DNA of 64,000 bases from Massilia pinisoli (GCF_024753285.1 NZ_JANUGW010000020.1:1-64000), one strand, 5' to 3'. Counted from the stretch's first letter, positions 35,071 to 43,867 are shown. Program-made: numbers and translations. The notes: generated from the letters alone by a model not told the origin.

Positions 35071-36861
35071 TCAGTGCGGCGCGCGGCCCGGCGCCCGCGT
35101 ACCCGCGGCGGGGTCGTCGCGATGGCCGCCCAGCCACACGAGCAGGTCGGGTGATGCGAGCGGGCGGCTGAACAGATAGCCTTGTCCCTTCGCGCACGCC
35201 TGCGCGCGCACGGCGGCGGCCTGCGCCTCCGTCTCGATGCCTTCGGCCACCGTGTTCATGCCGAGGCTTTGCGCCACCTTCACGGTCGCCTCGATCAGCA
35301 CGCGGTGGTGGTGGCTCGTGTCGGCCTGGGCGACGAACGAGCGGTCGATCTTGACCGTGTCGACGGGGAGGAGGTGCAGGCTTGAGAGCGACGAATACCC
35401 GGTGCCGAAATCGTCCAGCGCCAACGTGACGCCGATCGCCTTCAGTTCGTGCAACCGCTGCTGCACGTGCTGGTCCTGCGCCGCGAGGCTCTCCGTCACT
35501 TCCAGCTGCAGCTGTTCCGGCCTCATGCCGTTCTGCGCGAGCACGTCGCGCACGATCTGCGCGAAACCCGGCTCCGCGAGCTGGGCGCGCGACAGATTCA
35601 CGGCCAGCAGCCGCGGCGCCTCCTCGCCCAGGGCGCGCTGCCATGCTGCGAAGTCGCTGCAGGCGCGCCGCAGCACGAAGTCGCCCAGCGGGCCGATGAG
35701 GCCCGACTCTTCCGCGACGGGGATGAATTCGAACGGCGGCACGACGCCCCGGACCGGGTGCTGCCAGCGCACCAGCGCCTCGACGCCGGCGGCGATGTCG
35801 GTGGCGCCGTCCGCACGCAGGCCGACGACCGGCTGGTAGACGACGAACAGCTGGTCTTCCAGCAGCGCGAGGCGCAGTTCCGACTCGATGTCGGCGCGGC
35901 GCGCGGCCTTCTCGCGCATCGCCGTCTCGAACGCAACCCAGCGGGCGCCGCCCACGCGCTTCGCTTCGACCATCGCGATGCTGGCGTCGCGCAGCATTTC
36001 GCCGGCACCGGCGCCGGCGTCGCCGCTCCACACGAGGCCCATGCTCAGCTTGCACGTGACGTGCTGGCCCGCCAGCGCGTGCGGCCGCGCGAGCGCGTCG
36101 AGCAGGCGCGTGGCCACGCGTTCGGCGTCCGCGCGGGCGCGCAGGCCGTCCAGCACGACGGCGAATTCGTCGGCGCCGACGCGGGCCGCCATCTGGCCGC
36201 CGGCCGCGTGCGGGTCGATGCGGTCGCTCGGCGGGCGCAAGGTGGCGCGGATGCGTTCGCCGATCTGCACGAGCAGGGCGTCGCCGGTCTCCTGGCCGAG
36301 TGCGTCGTTGATCTGGCGGAAGCGGTCGCAATTGAGGAACAGCAGGGCGAAGCCCGCGCCGGCCGCGGCGGGCCGGTCGAGCATCTGCTGCAGCTGTTCC
36401 AGCATGGCTTCGCGGTTCGGCATGCGCGTCAGCGCGTCCGTGCGGGCCTGGCGTTCCAGGCGGCGCGCCAACCGGGACTGCTCGCGCCGCATGTCGGCGG
36501 TGGCGTCGGTGACGGTCGCCATCAACCGCGTGCCGTCGAGCTTCAGGACGCTGAGCGCCAGCACCTGCGGCCCGCCTTCGACGGCGGCGCTGCCCAGCGC
36601 CACGCGCAGGCCGTCGCACACGATGCCGGACGGCTGGTCGAACGCTTCCGTCATCGCGCGAAGTTGCGGAGCCACGTCCTGCAGCACGGTGAACAGGTTG
36701 TCCAGGCTGCCGTCGCGCGCGAGCGGCATCAGGAGGTTCGACGACATCGGGTTCAGCATGTCGACCGTGCCGTCCAGGCCCGTCTGCACGAGGCCGATGG
36801 GTGCGCGGTACAGGAACTGGACGAGGGCCTCGTAGGCGTCGGATTTGTGCGTATCCATCAT
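35071..36861 (-). CDS. PAS-GGDEF-EAL cyclic-di-GMP protein
   Basis: A 596-residue soluble protein. An N-terminal PAS-like domain (about 8-125) is followed by GGDEF (about 140-300) with the degenerate site GADEF in ARVGADEFAVVL, and an EAL domain (about 325-575) with intact EALVRW, VNLS, DDFGTGYSS and AEGIET motifs. The likely net activity is cyclic-di-GMP hydrolysis; the altered GGDEF could bind GTP as a regulator or keep weak activity. It starts 67 bases downstream of the PYP-like gene on the same strand, so the two are probably co-transcribed and the PYP-like protein may feed a signal to it. The start is ATG 36861 or the next codon, ATG 36858. Confidence 0.9.
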   Translation of the reverse strand: MMDTHKSDAYEALVQFLYRAPIGLVQTGLDGTVDMLNPMSSNLLMPLARDGSLDNLFTVLQDVAPQLRAMTEAFDQPSGIVCDGLRVALGSAAVEGGPQVLALSVLKLDGTRLMATVTDATADMRREQSRLARRLERQARTDALTRMPNREAMLEQLQQMLDRPAAAGAGFALLFLNCDRFRQINDALGQETGDALLVQIGERIRATLRPPSDRIDPHAAGGQMAARVGADEFAVVLDGLRARADAERVATRLLDALARPHALAGQHVTCKLSMGLVWSGDAGAGAGEMLRDASIAMVEAKRVGGARWVAFETAMREKAARRADIESELRLALLEDQLFVVYQPVVGLRADGATDIAAGVEALVRWQHPVRGVVPPFEFIPVAEESGLIGPLGDFVLRRACSDFAAWQRALGEEAPRLLAVNLSRAQLAEPGFAQIVRDVLAQNGMRPEQLQLEVTESLAAQDQHVQQRLHELKAIGVTLALDDFGTGYSSLSSLHLLPVDTVKIDRSFVAQADTSHHHRVLIEATVKVAQSLGMNTVAEGIETEAQAAAVRAQACAKGQGYLFSRPLASPDLLVWLGGHRDDPAAGTRAPGRAPH

Positions 36862-36928
36862 GGGGTCGCGGCGTGGGTACGGTGGGTAGGAGGCGAGCCG
36901 TCCGCCTGCGCCTTCGTGTCGGCCGCCG

Positions 36929-37318
36929 TCATTGCTTGCGCTGCACGAGGACGTAACGGACGGGGACGTCCGGCGCGGCCAGCAGCCGCAAGGCCACCTT
37001 CACGGGACGCATGCGCAAGGTGAGCACGTAGGCGATCGTGTCGTCGAGCGCCGTGCCGTCGTCCTCGGCATCCTCGAAGCGCTGCGCCACCATGAAATTG
37101 TTCAGGCACGGCGCGACGTTCGTGAACAGCGGCTGGCCCAGCACGCGCTCGGGGGCGAGGCCGGCGGCTTCGGCCTCGAAGCGGTTGTAGCGGCAGACGC
37201 GGGTCGTGTCGTCGAACCCGATGACGCCGAAGTCCAGGCGGTCGAGGTCGTCCGCGGACAGCGGCGCGAGGCGGGTGAGCAGGTCCGGCGTGGCGAAGGT
37301 CAATTCGGTGGCGGTCAT
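36929..37318 (-). CDS. Photoactive yellow protein-like PAS domain protein
   Basis: A 129-residue single PAS domain, almost the length of photoactive yellow protein (125). Aligning by eye with the Halorhodospira protein, chromophore-binding Cys69 corresponds to C71 in FTNVAPCLNN, Tyr42 to Y44 (RYN) and Glu46 to E48, so the residues that attach and hydrogen-bond p-coumarate are all kept. Thr50 and Arg52 are replaced by Ala and Leu. The C-terminal strands (RMRPVKVALRLL, VRYVLVQR) also match. A GGDEF-EAL gene follows on the same strand, and a ligase of the type that could activate p-coumarate is divergent. Light sensing is inferred; the fold and Cys are seen. GGAG lies six bases before ATG 37318. 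Confidence 0.8.
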   Translation of the reverse strand: MTATELTFATPDLLTRLAPLSADDLDRLDFGVIGFDDTTRVCRYNRFEAEAAGLAPERVLGQPLFTNVAPCLNNFMVAQRFEDAEDDGTALDDTIAYVLTLRMRPVKVALRLLAAPDVPVRYVLVQRKQ

Positions 37319-37360
37319 CGGGACTCCGCAGACTGTGTCATTGGTGTTGCAAACAAGAAA

Positions 37361-37392
37361 TGCATAGTGACATGGCGTCATGTCTCTGTCAA
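37361..37392 (-). promoter_or_regulatory. Candidate regulated promoter of the PYP-like gene
   Basis: On the minus strand TTGACA (37392-37387) is followed after 20 bases by TATGCA (37366-37361). The stretched spacer holds a 16-bp near-palindrome, GACATGGCGTCATGTC on the plus strand (37369-37384, 14 of 16 positions symmetric). A palindrome inside an over-long spacer is the layout used by MerR-family activators. No merR gene is in the window, so this stays a hypothesis. Confidence 0.45.
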
Positions 37393-37484
37393 ATCAATCG
37401 CATGCATATGTGACATTCGTGCCGCGTTTGACAGGTGAGGCGGCGCCCGTCAAAGTCTGCGCTGACGCCACATCGCGAGACACC

Positions 37485-38729
37485 ATGTCCGAACGAGATC
37501 ATTCTGCAACAAATCATGCCGGGAGCGGCGCATGGTGGACGCGCGGAAATTTCCTTCAGCGCGTCGTGACGGACTTGCTCGCTGCCGAACTGGGCCGGAT
37601 GCGGCCCGGCCGCCCGCCGCCGCCCGCACCGTGGGCGCCGGTTGTCGAGTTCGTGCGCGACCTCGGTACCGATTCGCTGGAGCTGATGGGCCTCGGCACG
37701 GCGCTGGTCGAAGCGCTGCACCTGGATTCAGGCATCGACGATCGACTGCTGGCGCGGCCTTGCCTTGCCGACTGGGTCGAAAGCGCGCGTGCCGCGCTGG
37801 ACGCGTCCGACCTTGCGCTGACCTTCCGGACATCCGGCAGCAGCGGCGATCCGAAGCGCTGCACGCACGCGCTCGCGACCTTGGCGCAGGAAGCGGACGC
37901 ACTGGTCGCGCTCGTGCAGGGCCGGCGCCGCGTCCTCAGCGCCGTGTCCAGCCACCACATCTACGGCTTCCTGTTCACGGTGCTGTTGCCGCAGCGCCTC
38001 GGCGGCGGGGTGGACGTGATCGACGTCCGCCAGGCCGCACCGTCCGCACTGGCAGGCCTCGTGCGCGCCGGCGACCTGGTCGTCGCGCATCCGCTGTGGT
38101 GGGAAGCGGCCGCGCGGTGCGCGCCCGCGTTCGCGGCGGACGTCGCCGGCGTGACGTCGACGGCGCCGTGTCCGGACGCGCTCGCCGATGCGCTGGCGGC
38201 GGCGGGCCTGCGCCTGTTGCAGGTGTACGGCAGCTCGGAAACGGCCGGCGTGGGGTGGCGCGACCGGGCCGACACGCCGTTCGCATTGCTGCCGCACTGG
38301 ACGCGCGCGGACGAGCCCAATGCCCTGCTGCGCACGCTGCCCGATGGGTCGACGCGCTCCTATCCTCTGCAGGACCGCCTGGATTGGATGGACGGGCGCC
38401 ACTTCCTGCCGGCCGGCCGCATCGACGCCGCCGTGCAGGTGGGCGGCACGAACGTGTTCCCGGCCTATGTCGCGGACGTGCTGGCGCAGCATCCGCACGT
38501 GCGCGAGGCCGCGGTGCGCCTGATGCGGCCGGACGAGGGACGGCGGCTGAAAGCCTATGTCGCGGCTCGACCCGATGCGGACCTCGACGCCTTGCGCGCC
38601 GAGCTGCCGGCGTGGGCCGCGCAACGCCTGGCGCCGGCCGAACGGCCCGCCGCGTGGACGTTCGGCCCGCGCCTGCCGCGCCAGGCCAGCGGCAAGCTGG
38701 CCGACTGGATCATCGACGCGGAGCCGTGA
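37485..38729 (+). CDS. AMP-forming acyl/aryl-CoA ligase with ACP-like N-terminus
   Basis: A 414-residue member of the ANL adenylating superfamily. The phosphate-binding loop is TSGSSGDPK (116-124), the acidic adenylate motif YGSSETAG, and the C-terminal catalytic lysine lies in PRQASGK. It is short for an acyl-CoA synthetase (usually about 550), as are the p-coumaryl ligases linked with photoactive yellow protein. The N-terminal 90 residues look like an acyl carrier protein: DLGTDSLELMGLGTALVEAL, with S64 where phosphopantetheine would attach. Being divergent from the PYP-like gene, it may activate p-coumarate; an aryl polyene or fatty-acid ligase is the alternative. ATG 37485 lacks a strong ribosome-binding site. 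Confidence 0.75.
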   Translation: MSERDHSATNHAGSGAWWTRGNFLQRVVTDLLAAELGRMRPGRPPPPAPWAPVVEFVRDLGTDSLELMGLGTALVEALHLDSGIDDRLLARPCLADWVESARAALDASDLALTFRTSGSSGDPKRCTHALATLAQEADALVALVQGRRRVLSAVSSHHIYGFLFTVLLPQRLGGGVDVIDVRQAAPSALAGLVRAGDLVVAHPLWWEAAARCAPAFAADVAGVTSTAPCPDALADALAAAGLRLLQVYGSSETAGVGWRDRADTPFALLPHWTRADEPNALLRTLPDGSTRSYPLQDRLDWMDGRHFLPAGRIDAAVQVGGTNVFPAYVADVLAQHPHVREAAVRLMRPDEGRRLKAYVAARPDADLDALRAELPAWAAQRLAPAERPAAWTFGPRLPRQASGKLADWIIDAEP

Positions 38730-39159
38730 CGGGGACGACGGCCGCCATGTACGCGTCGAGGAAAGCCTGCGGCATGCGGCGCGGGCGGCCGCTGGAGAGT
38801 TCGATGCACACGAGATCCCAGCGGCCGCGCAGCACCGTCGCGCCATCGGATTCGCGCACCAGCTGGAAGCGGCGTTCCATGGCGAGCTTGCCGTCGCCCG
38901 CGACGAGCCACGTACCCAGCACGAGCGCTTCGCCGGCGAACGTCGGCAGCAGGTAATCGTATTCGCCGCGCCGGATCGCCATCGCGCGGTCCAGCCGGCG
39001 GTAGTCGTCCAACGTGAGGCCCAGCGCCTCCGAATGCGCCCATCCCGCCTGTTCGCACCAGCGCACGTAGACGGCGTTGTTCGTGTGATTCAGGCCGTCG
39101 ATGTCGTCCGCGTGCGGCACGCGGGGCAGCGTGAACGGCTGCGGGTGATCCCAATCCAA
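38710..39159 (-). CDS. Hot-dog fold acyl-CoA thioesterase (4HBT family)
   Basis: About 149 residues of the 4-hydroxybenzoyl-CoA thioesterase superfamily, with HADDIDGLNHTNNAVYVRWCEQAGW carrying the Asp/Asn active-site region. It hydrolyses acyl- or aryl-CoA. The start is uncertain: TTG 39159 has AAAGGA at a good distance, while TTG 39174 directly follows the stop of the preceding gene. The 3' end overlaps the convergent ligase gene by 20 bases, and it lies behind the TonB-like gene on the same strand. A functional link with the ligase is possible but only positional. Confidence 0.8.
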   Translation of the reverse strand: MDWDHPQPFTLPRVPHADDIDGLNHTNNAVYVRWCEQAGWAHSEALGLTLDDYRRLDRAMAIRRGEYDYLLPTFAGEALVLGTWLVAGDGKLAMERRFQLVRESDGATVLRGRWDLVCIELSSGRPRRMPQAFLDAYMAAVVPVTAPRR

Positions 39160-39174
39160 GAGGTGTCCTTTCAA

Positions 39175-39882
39175 TCAGGGCGCGTCGCGGTTCCACTCGA
39201 CGCCTTTCGGGCAGTCGACGTTCATCGCCGCCGGTGCGTCCGGCATGCCTTGCAACAGGATGCCGACGCCGCCCGCGCGGCGGCAGCGCGCCCCGTTCGC
39301 CGTGCGGTAGCGGTACATGACGACGCCGTCCGGCGATGTGTAGGTGTCCGTCTGGATCGTCATCGAGCGGTCGACGTGGGCCGATTCGAGACCCCGCCGG
39401 AAGCGCGCCGAGGCCGTATCGGCTTCGGTGGGCACACCCGGCTTGCCGTTGCGCAGCTCGCGGTCGATGCGGCCCGCCTGGCGCGCCGCGAGACTGTACG
39501 TGAAGCCGCCAGGCGGCGTCCCTTCGCCAGGCGCGGGCGTGTTCGCGGTGGCGCCGGCCGGCACGTCCGTCGGCGCGTCCGGCGCGGCGGCCGAGGCAGT
39601 GGACGGCGGCGTGTCGGGCAGGGCTGCAGCCGGTGGGTGCGGCCGCGGCGGGGGCATCACCGGTACGGGGATCCCCGGGGGGAGCGACGACTCGGCCATG
39701 GACGTCGCCCGTGCGCCATCCGCTTGCAGCAGGATCGTCACGACGCGCGCCGGCGATGCAGGCGGCGCCTGGCGCCGAGCCTGCGCCCACAGCAACAGCA
39801 CCAGCAGGTGGACGGCGCACGTGGCGGCGAGCACGGCGCGCCGGTGCGCATCGCGGCCCGTTCGCAGCACGCCCGTGTTCAT
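39175..39882 (-). CDS. TonB-like membrane-anchored proline-rich protein
   Basis: A 235-residue protein with one N-terminal transmembrane helix (VLAATCAVHLLVLLLWAQA), a long region rich in Pro and Ala (about 60-120) and a C-terminal domain with four cysteine-free strands and a late CRRAGG...DCPKGVEW part. The architecture is TonB-like, yet the C-terminal domain does not show the usual TonB pattern. It sits between the aminopeptidase N and thioesterase genes with gaps of 49 and 15 bases. Function unknown. Confidence 0.65.
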   Translation of the reverse strand: MNTGVLRTGRDAHRRAVLAATCAVHLLVLLLWAQARRQAPPASPARVVTILLQADGARATSMAESSLPPGIPVPVMPPPRPHPPAAALPDTPPSTASAAAPDAPTDVPAGATANTPAPGEGTPPGGFTYSLAARQAGRIDRELRNGKPGVPTEADTASARFRRGLESAHVDRSMTIQTDTYTSPDGVVMYRYRTANGARCRRAGGVGILLQGMPDAPAAMNVDCPKGVEWNRDAP

Positions 39883-39931
39883 GCGCGGGAGCTCCCGTGC
39901 ATCCGTGGTGCCGGCCTGTTGCCCATTGCGG

Positions 39932-42586
39932 TCAGTGCGCCGTCATGGCCTGCCGGATCGCCACGCAGCGCTGGTCTTCCTGCAGCGTGTCGAGCAGTGC
40001 GCGGCGGGTGCCGGCCGACAGGTCCTTGCCGGCATCGGCCGCCGCCTGCAGGCGCTTGACGCGGTCGGCCGTGCAGCCGCCGGGGATCAACGTTGGCCCG
40101 TAGGCGCGCATGTACACGGGGCCCGCGGCCTTGTCGAGCTGCGGCAGTCCCGCGAGGCGCGCGGCGGCCGTCTGCTCGCTCAGCAGCCGCTGCTCGGCCG
40201 GGTACAGATGCTCCATCGCCGTGCGTACTTTCGAGAACGGCAGCTTCGTCTGCAGGTCGTGCACGGTGTTCAACCATTCCGTCTTGACGGCGGGGTCGGG
40301 ACGGCTGACGACGGCGGACAGCGCGGCGGCCTGGCCCGAGTCCGACTTGTCGCGCGCCTGCTCGGCTTCGACGAGGGCGGCGGCGCCGGGATAGCCGTAG
40401 CGGTTCAGGCGGCCGATGATGGACCAGCGCAGGTCCTGGTTGATCGTCAGGCCGTCGACTTTCTCCTTGCCGTCGAGGAGGGCGGCCAAGCGGTCCAGCG
40501 CGGGACGCGAGCTGGCGACCGCGACATAGGCCCCGAACCAGCGGCGCTGGAAGTTGTCGTCGCCCTTGTTCGCCTCCGTGGCGGTCCACGCCATGTCTTC
40601 CAGCTGGCGCGTGACGGCCTGCGCGTACGGCGCCTGCGGATCCATCAGGTCGAGGTAGCGCTTCGAGGCGGCGACCTTGCCCAGCACGTCGCCGAGCAGC
40701 GTGTAGTCCTTCTCCTGCGGCGCGTTGTTGAGCGCCGTGGCCAGGAAGTCGTTCAGCGGCAGCTTGGCGTCGCGCACGCCGTCCCACAGGCTTTGCCACA
40801 GCATCGCGCGCAGCAGCGGGTCGTCGACGGCGGCCAGATGCGTGCGCGCGCTGTCGAACGAGCGCGGATCGAGCTGCACCTTCACGAAGCCCCAGTCGCC
40901 GTAGTTCGGGTAGACGAGGTCCGGACACGCGGCACCGTTCATCGCCGGCACGGCCGTTTGGGCGCCCTTGTACGTGACGGCGACGTTGCGTTCGAGCTTG
41001 TACGCGTTGCCGTCCAGGCGGAACGCGGCCACCTGCACGCGCTGTTCGCGCAACGTGGGCAGCGCCTTGCTCTGCGCCGTCTGGGTCAACGTAAAGCCGG
41101 CGATCTTGCCGCCCTTGCACGTGTAGTTCGCGGCGATCGTATTCACGCCCGGCTCGTACAGCCATTCGCGCGTCCATCCCGTGAGGTCGCGGCCGGCGGC
41201 CTGGCCGAGGCTCTTGATGAAGTCGTCCAGCTTCGCGTTGCGGTACTGGTACTTCACGAGATAGTTGTGCACGCCCTTGCGGAATACGTCGGCCCCGAGC
41301 AGGTGGCGCAGCTGCATCAAGGTGGAGGCGCCCTTCGAATACGTGATGGCGTCGATGTTGTCGAACGCGTTGCGCGTGGACGGCACCGGCACTTCGATCG
41401 GGTGCGTCGTCGTGCGCTGGTCCTGGTTGTACGCGTTCTGCTTGCCCTCGGAGTAAAAGGCGCGCCAGGCGTCCTTGAATTCCGTCGACTCCGCCGTCGC
41501 GAGCGTGCCCATGAACGACGCGAAGCTCTCGTTCAGCCACAGGCCGTTCCACCACTGCATCGTGACGAGGTCGCCGAACCACTGGTGGGCCATCTCGTGC
41601 ATGATGACGTAGGCGAGGCGCGCGCGCTGCTCCGCCGTCATGTCGGCCTTGTACATGAAGCCGCGCTCCGCGAACGTGATCGCGGCCGCGTTTTCCATCG
41701 CGCCGTAGAGGAAGTCGGGCACGAGCACCTGGTCGTATTTCTCGAACTGGTAAGGGATGCCGAAGTAATCGTCGAAGAACGCGAGGCCCGCCTTCGTGTA
41801 CTTGAACCATTCGGCGGGCTTGATCTGCGCCGCGACCGACTGGCGCGCGAACAGGCGCATCGGGTACTTGCCGCTCTTGTCTTCCCACATCGTGTAGGGA
41901 CCGGCGTGCATCGAGAAGTTATAGGGGCTCAGCTTCCTGGTGCGGGCGAAGGTCCAGCGGCGCAGGTCGCCGGCCGGGGCCACGTTCGTCTCGCGCGTCG
42001 TCGAGATCACTTGCCAGTCGGCGGGGACGCTCACCGTGACCTGGTACGTCGCCTTCAGGTCGGGCTGGTCGAACACGGCGAACATCTGGTGCGCGGCGGC
42101 CGGTTCGAAATGCGAATACGTGTAGACGCGGCCGTCGACGGGGTCGACCATGCGGTGCAGGCCTTCGCCGTTCGTGCTGTGCAAGCGTTCGTACGCGACG
42201 ACGACCGTGTTGCGGCCTTTCGCGAGGGCCTGCGCGGGCAGTGTGATGAACCAGCCGTTGTACTGCGGTGCGACCGCCTTGCCGTTGACGCTCAAGGACT
42301 TGATCGTGGCCTTGTCCAGGTCGACGGTCAGCGGGCTGTCCGCGTCCTTCAGGTCGAACGTGAGCGTCGTCGTGCCGTTGAACGTTTCCTTGCCGGTCAG
42401 CGTGAAGTCGAGCTGGTAGTCGACGTCGGACACGCGCGCGGCGCGGGCGGCCGCATCGGCCTGCGACAGGAAGGCATTCTCGGCGCGCGCCGCGGGTGTG
42501 GCGGCCACGGCGTTGGCGGTGGTGGAGGCAAGCGCCAGCGCGGTGGCGATGGCGAGCGGCAGCAGGCGGGGTATGCAGGTCTTCAC
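39932..42586 (-). CDS. Exported aminopeptidase N (M1 family)
   Basis: An 884-residue zinc aminopeptidase with a Sec signal peptide (about 1-27). The substrate-binding GAMEN motif is present (YGAMENAAAITF) and zinc is bound by H330-E331-xx-H334 (HEMAHQW) and E353 (WLNES), the HExxH-X18-E pattern. A long helical C-terminal domain (about 560-884, ERAP1-like) completes the M1 fold. It removes N-terminal residues from peptides, here in the periplasm. The start is GTG 42586 with AAGGAG five bases upstream. It differs from cytoplasmic PepN by its signal peptide. Confidence 0.94.
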   Translation of the reverse strand: MKTCIPRLLPLAIATALALASTTANAVAATPAARAENAFLSQADAAARAARVSDVDYQLDFTLTGKETFNGTTTLTFDLKDADSPLTVDLDKATIKSLSVNGKAVAPQYNGWFITLPAQALAKGRNTVVVAYERLHSTNGEGLHRMVDPVDGRVYTYSHFEPAAAHQMFAVFDQPDLKATYQVTVSVPADWQVISTTRETNVAPAGDLRRWTFARTRKLSPYNFSMHAGPYTMWEDKSGKYPMRLFARQSVAAQIKPAEWFKYTKAGLAFFDDYFGIPYQFEKYDQVLVPDFLYGAMENAAAITFAERGFMYKADMTAEQRARLAYVIMHEMAHQWFGDLVTMQWWNGLWLNESFASFMGTLATAESTEFKDAWRAFYSEGKQNAYNQDQRTTTHPIEVPVPSTRNAFDNIDAITYSKGASTLMQLRHLLGADVFRKGVHNYLVKYQYRNAKLDDFIKSLGQAAGRDLTGWTREWLYEPGVNTIAANYTCKGGKIAGFTLTQTAQSKALPTLREQRVQVAAFRLDGNAYKLERNVAVTYKGAQTAVPAMNGAACPDLVYPNYGDWGFVKVQLDPRSFDSARTHLAAVDDPLLRAMLWQSLWDGVRDAKLPLNDFLATALNNAPQEKDYTLLGDVLGKVAASKRYLDLMDPQAPYAQAVTRQLEDMAWTATEANKGDDNFQRRWFGAYVAVASSRPALDRLAALLDGKEKVDGLTINQDLRWSIIGRLNRYGYPGAAALVEAEQARDKSDSGQAAALSAVVSRPDPAVKTEWLNTVHDLQTKLPFSKVRTAMEHLYPAEQRLLSEQTAAARLAGLPQLDKAAGPVYMRAYGPTLIPGGCTADRVKRLQAAADAGKDLSAGTRRALLDTLQEDQRCVAIRQAMTAH

Positions 42587-42760
42587 GGGACTCCTTGCGA
42601 CGATGAACGAAGGCGGAAGCTCGTGACCTCCGCCCGGTAGGAATCTCGCAAGAATATCATGTCAGCAATAGCATTCGTGCCCGATCGGGACGAAAGGAAG
42701 TGATTTTTTACCTGGATATATGCATGAGAGAGGCTGGCGATGCTTCGCACCGCCCGCCGC

Positions 42761-42790
42761 GTGCATACGCCCGAAGCGGGACGTATGCAC
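42761..42790. terminator. Hairpin after the Old Yellow Enzyme gene
   Basis: A 9-bp GTGCATACG/CGTATGCAC stem extended by CCCG/CGGG, 12 bases past the OYE stop codon on the minus strand. There is no U-tract in either direction, so it is a structured 3' end or a factor-dependent stop. Confidence 0.4.
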
Positions 42791-42802
42791 GGGACGATGG
42801 TG

Positions 42803-43867
42803 TCAGCCGTTGGCCTGCAGTGCGGGGTAGTCCGTATAGCCTTCGGCGGTGGGCGAGTAGAACTTGTCCGGACGGGCTTCGTTGAGCGGCGCGTTGCGCT
42901 TCAGGCGCTCCGGCAGGTCGGGGTTCGCGATGAACCACTGGCCGAATGCGACGGCATCCGCGTCGCCGCTCGTCAGCAGCTGCGCGGCGCTCTCCTTCGT
43001 CATCTTTTCGTTGGCGATGTAGACGCCGCCGAAGATGCGCTTGAGTCGTGGGCCCAGGCGATCATCGCCGATCGCTTCGCGCGCGCAGATGAAGGCGATG
43101 CCGCGCTTGCCCAGTTCGCGCGCGACGTAGCCGAACGTCTCCAGCGGCGTGGAGTCGCCCATGTCGTGCGCGTCGCGGCGCGGCGCCAGGTGCATGCCGA
43201 CGCGGTCGGCGCCCCAGACGTCGATGCACGTGTCGGTCACTTCCAGCATCAGGCGTGCGCGGTTCTCGATCGAGCCGCCGTACGCGTCCGTGCGCCGGTT
43301 CGTGCCGTCCTGCAGGAACTGGTCGAGCAGATAGCCATTGGCGCCGTGGATTTCCACGCCGTCGAAGCCGGCTTTCTTCGCATTCTCCGCGCCCTTGCGG
43401 AAGGCGGCGACGATCCCGGGGATTTCCTCGAGGGCCAGCGCGCGCGGCGTGACGTACGGCTTCGCGGGACGCACGAGACTCACATGGCCCTTCGGTTGCA
43501 CGGCCGACGGCGCGACGGGCAGGTCGCCATCGAGGAACAGCGGGTCGGAAATCCGCCCCACGTGCCACAGCTGCAGGAAGATGCGGCCGCCGGCCAGGTG
43601 CACGGCGTCGGTGACCTGCTTCCAGCCTGCGACCTGTTCGTCGGACCAGATGCCCGGGGTGTCGGCATAGCCCACGCCCATCGGCGTCACCGAGGTCGCT
43701 TCCGACAGGATCAGACCGGCCGAGGCACGTTGTGCGTAGTATTCGGCCATCAGGGCATTCGGCACGCGGCCTGCGCCCACGGCGCGCGAGCGGGTCAGCG
43801 GCGCCATGATGATACGGTTCGGCAGCTCGAGGCCACCGACCTTGATCGGGTCAAACAAAGTCGTCAT
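42803..43867 (-). CDS. Old Yellow Enzyme family alkene reductase
   Basis: A 354-residue FMN-dependent ene-reductase, similar to NemA. It opens with LFDPIKVGGLELPNRIIMAPLTRSRA; the substrate-binding HGANGYLLDQFL and the FMN-binding strands are seen. It reduces activated C=C bonds (maleimides, enones) or nitro groups with NAD(P)H. AGGAG precedes ATG 43867; a small hairpin (43890-43909) lies in its leader. No TetR/NemR regulator is adjacent. Confidence 0.92.
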   Translation of the reverse strand: MTTLFDPIKVGGLELPNRIIMAPLTRSRAVGAGRVPNALMAEYYAQRASAGLILSEATSVTPMGVGYADTPGIWSDEQVAGWKQVTDAVHLAGGRIFLQLWHVGRISDPLFLDGDLPVAPSAVQPKGHVSLVRPAKPYVTPRALALEEIPGIVAAFRKGAENAKKAGFDGVEIHGANGYLLDQFLQDGTNRRTDAYGGSIENRARLMLEVTDTCIDVWGADRVGMHLAPRRDAHDMGDSTPLETFGYVARELGKRGIAFICAREAIGDDRLGPRLKRIFGGVYIANEKMTKESAAQLLTSGDADAVAFGQWFIANPDLPERLKRNAPLNEARPDKFYSPTAEGYTDYPALQANG

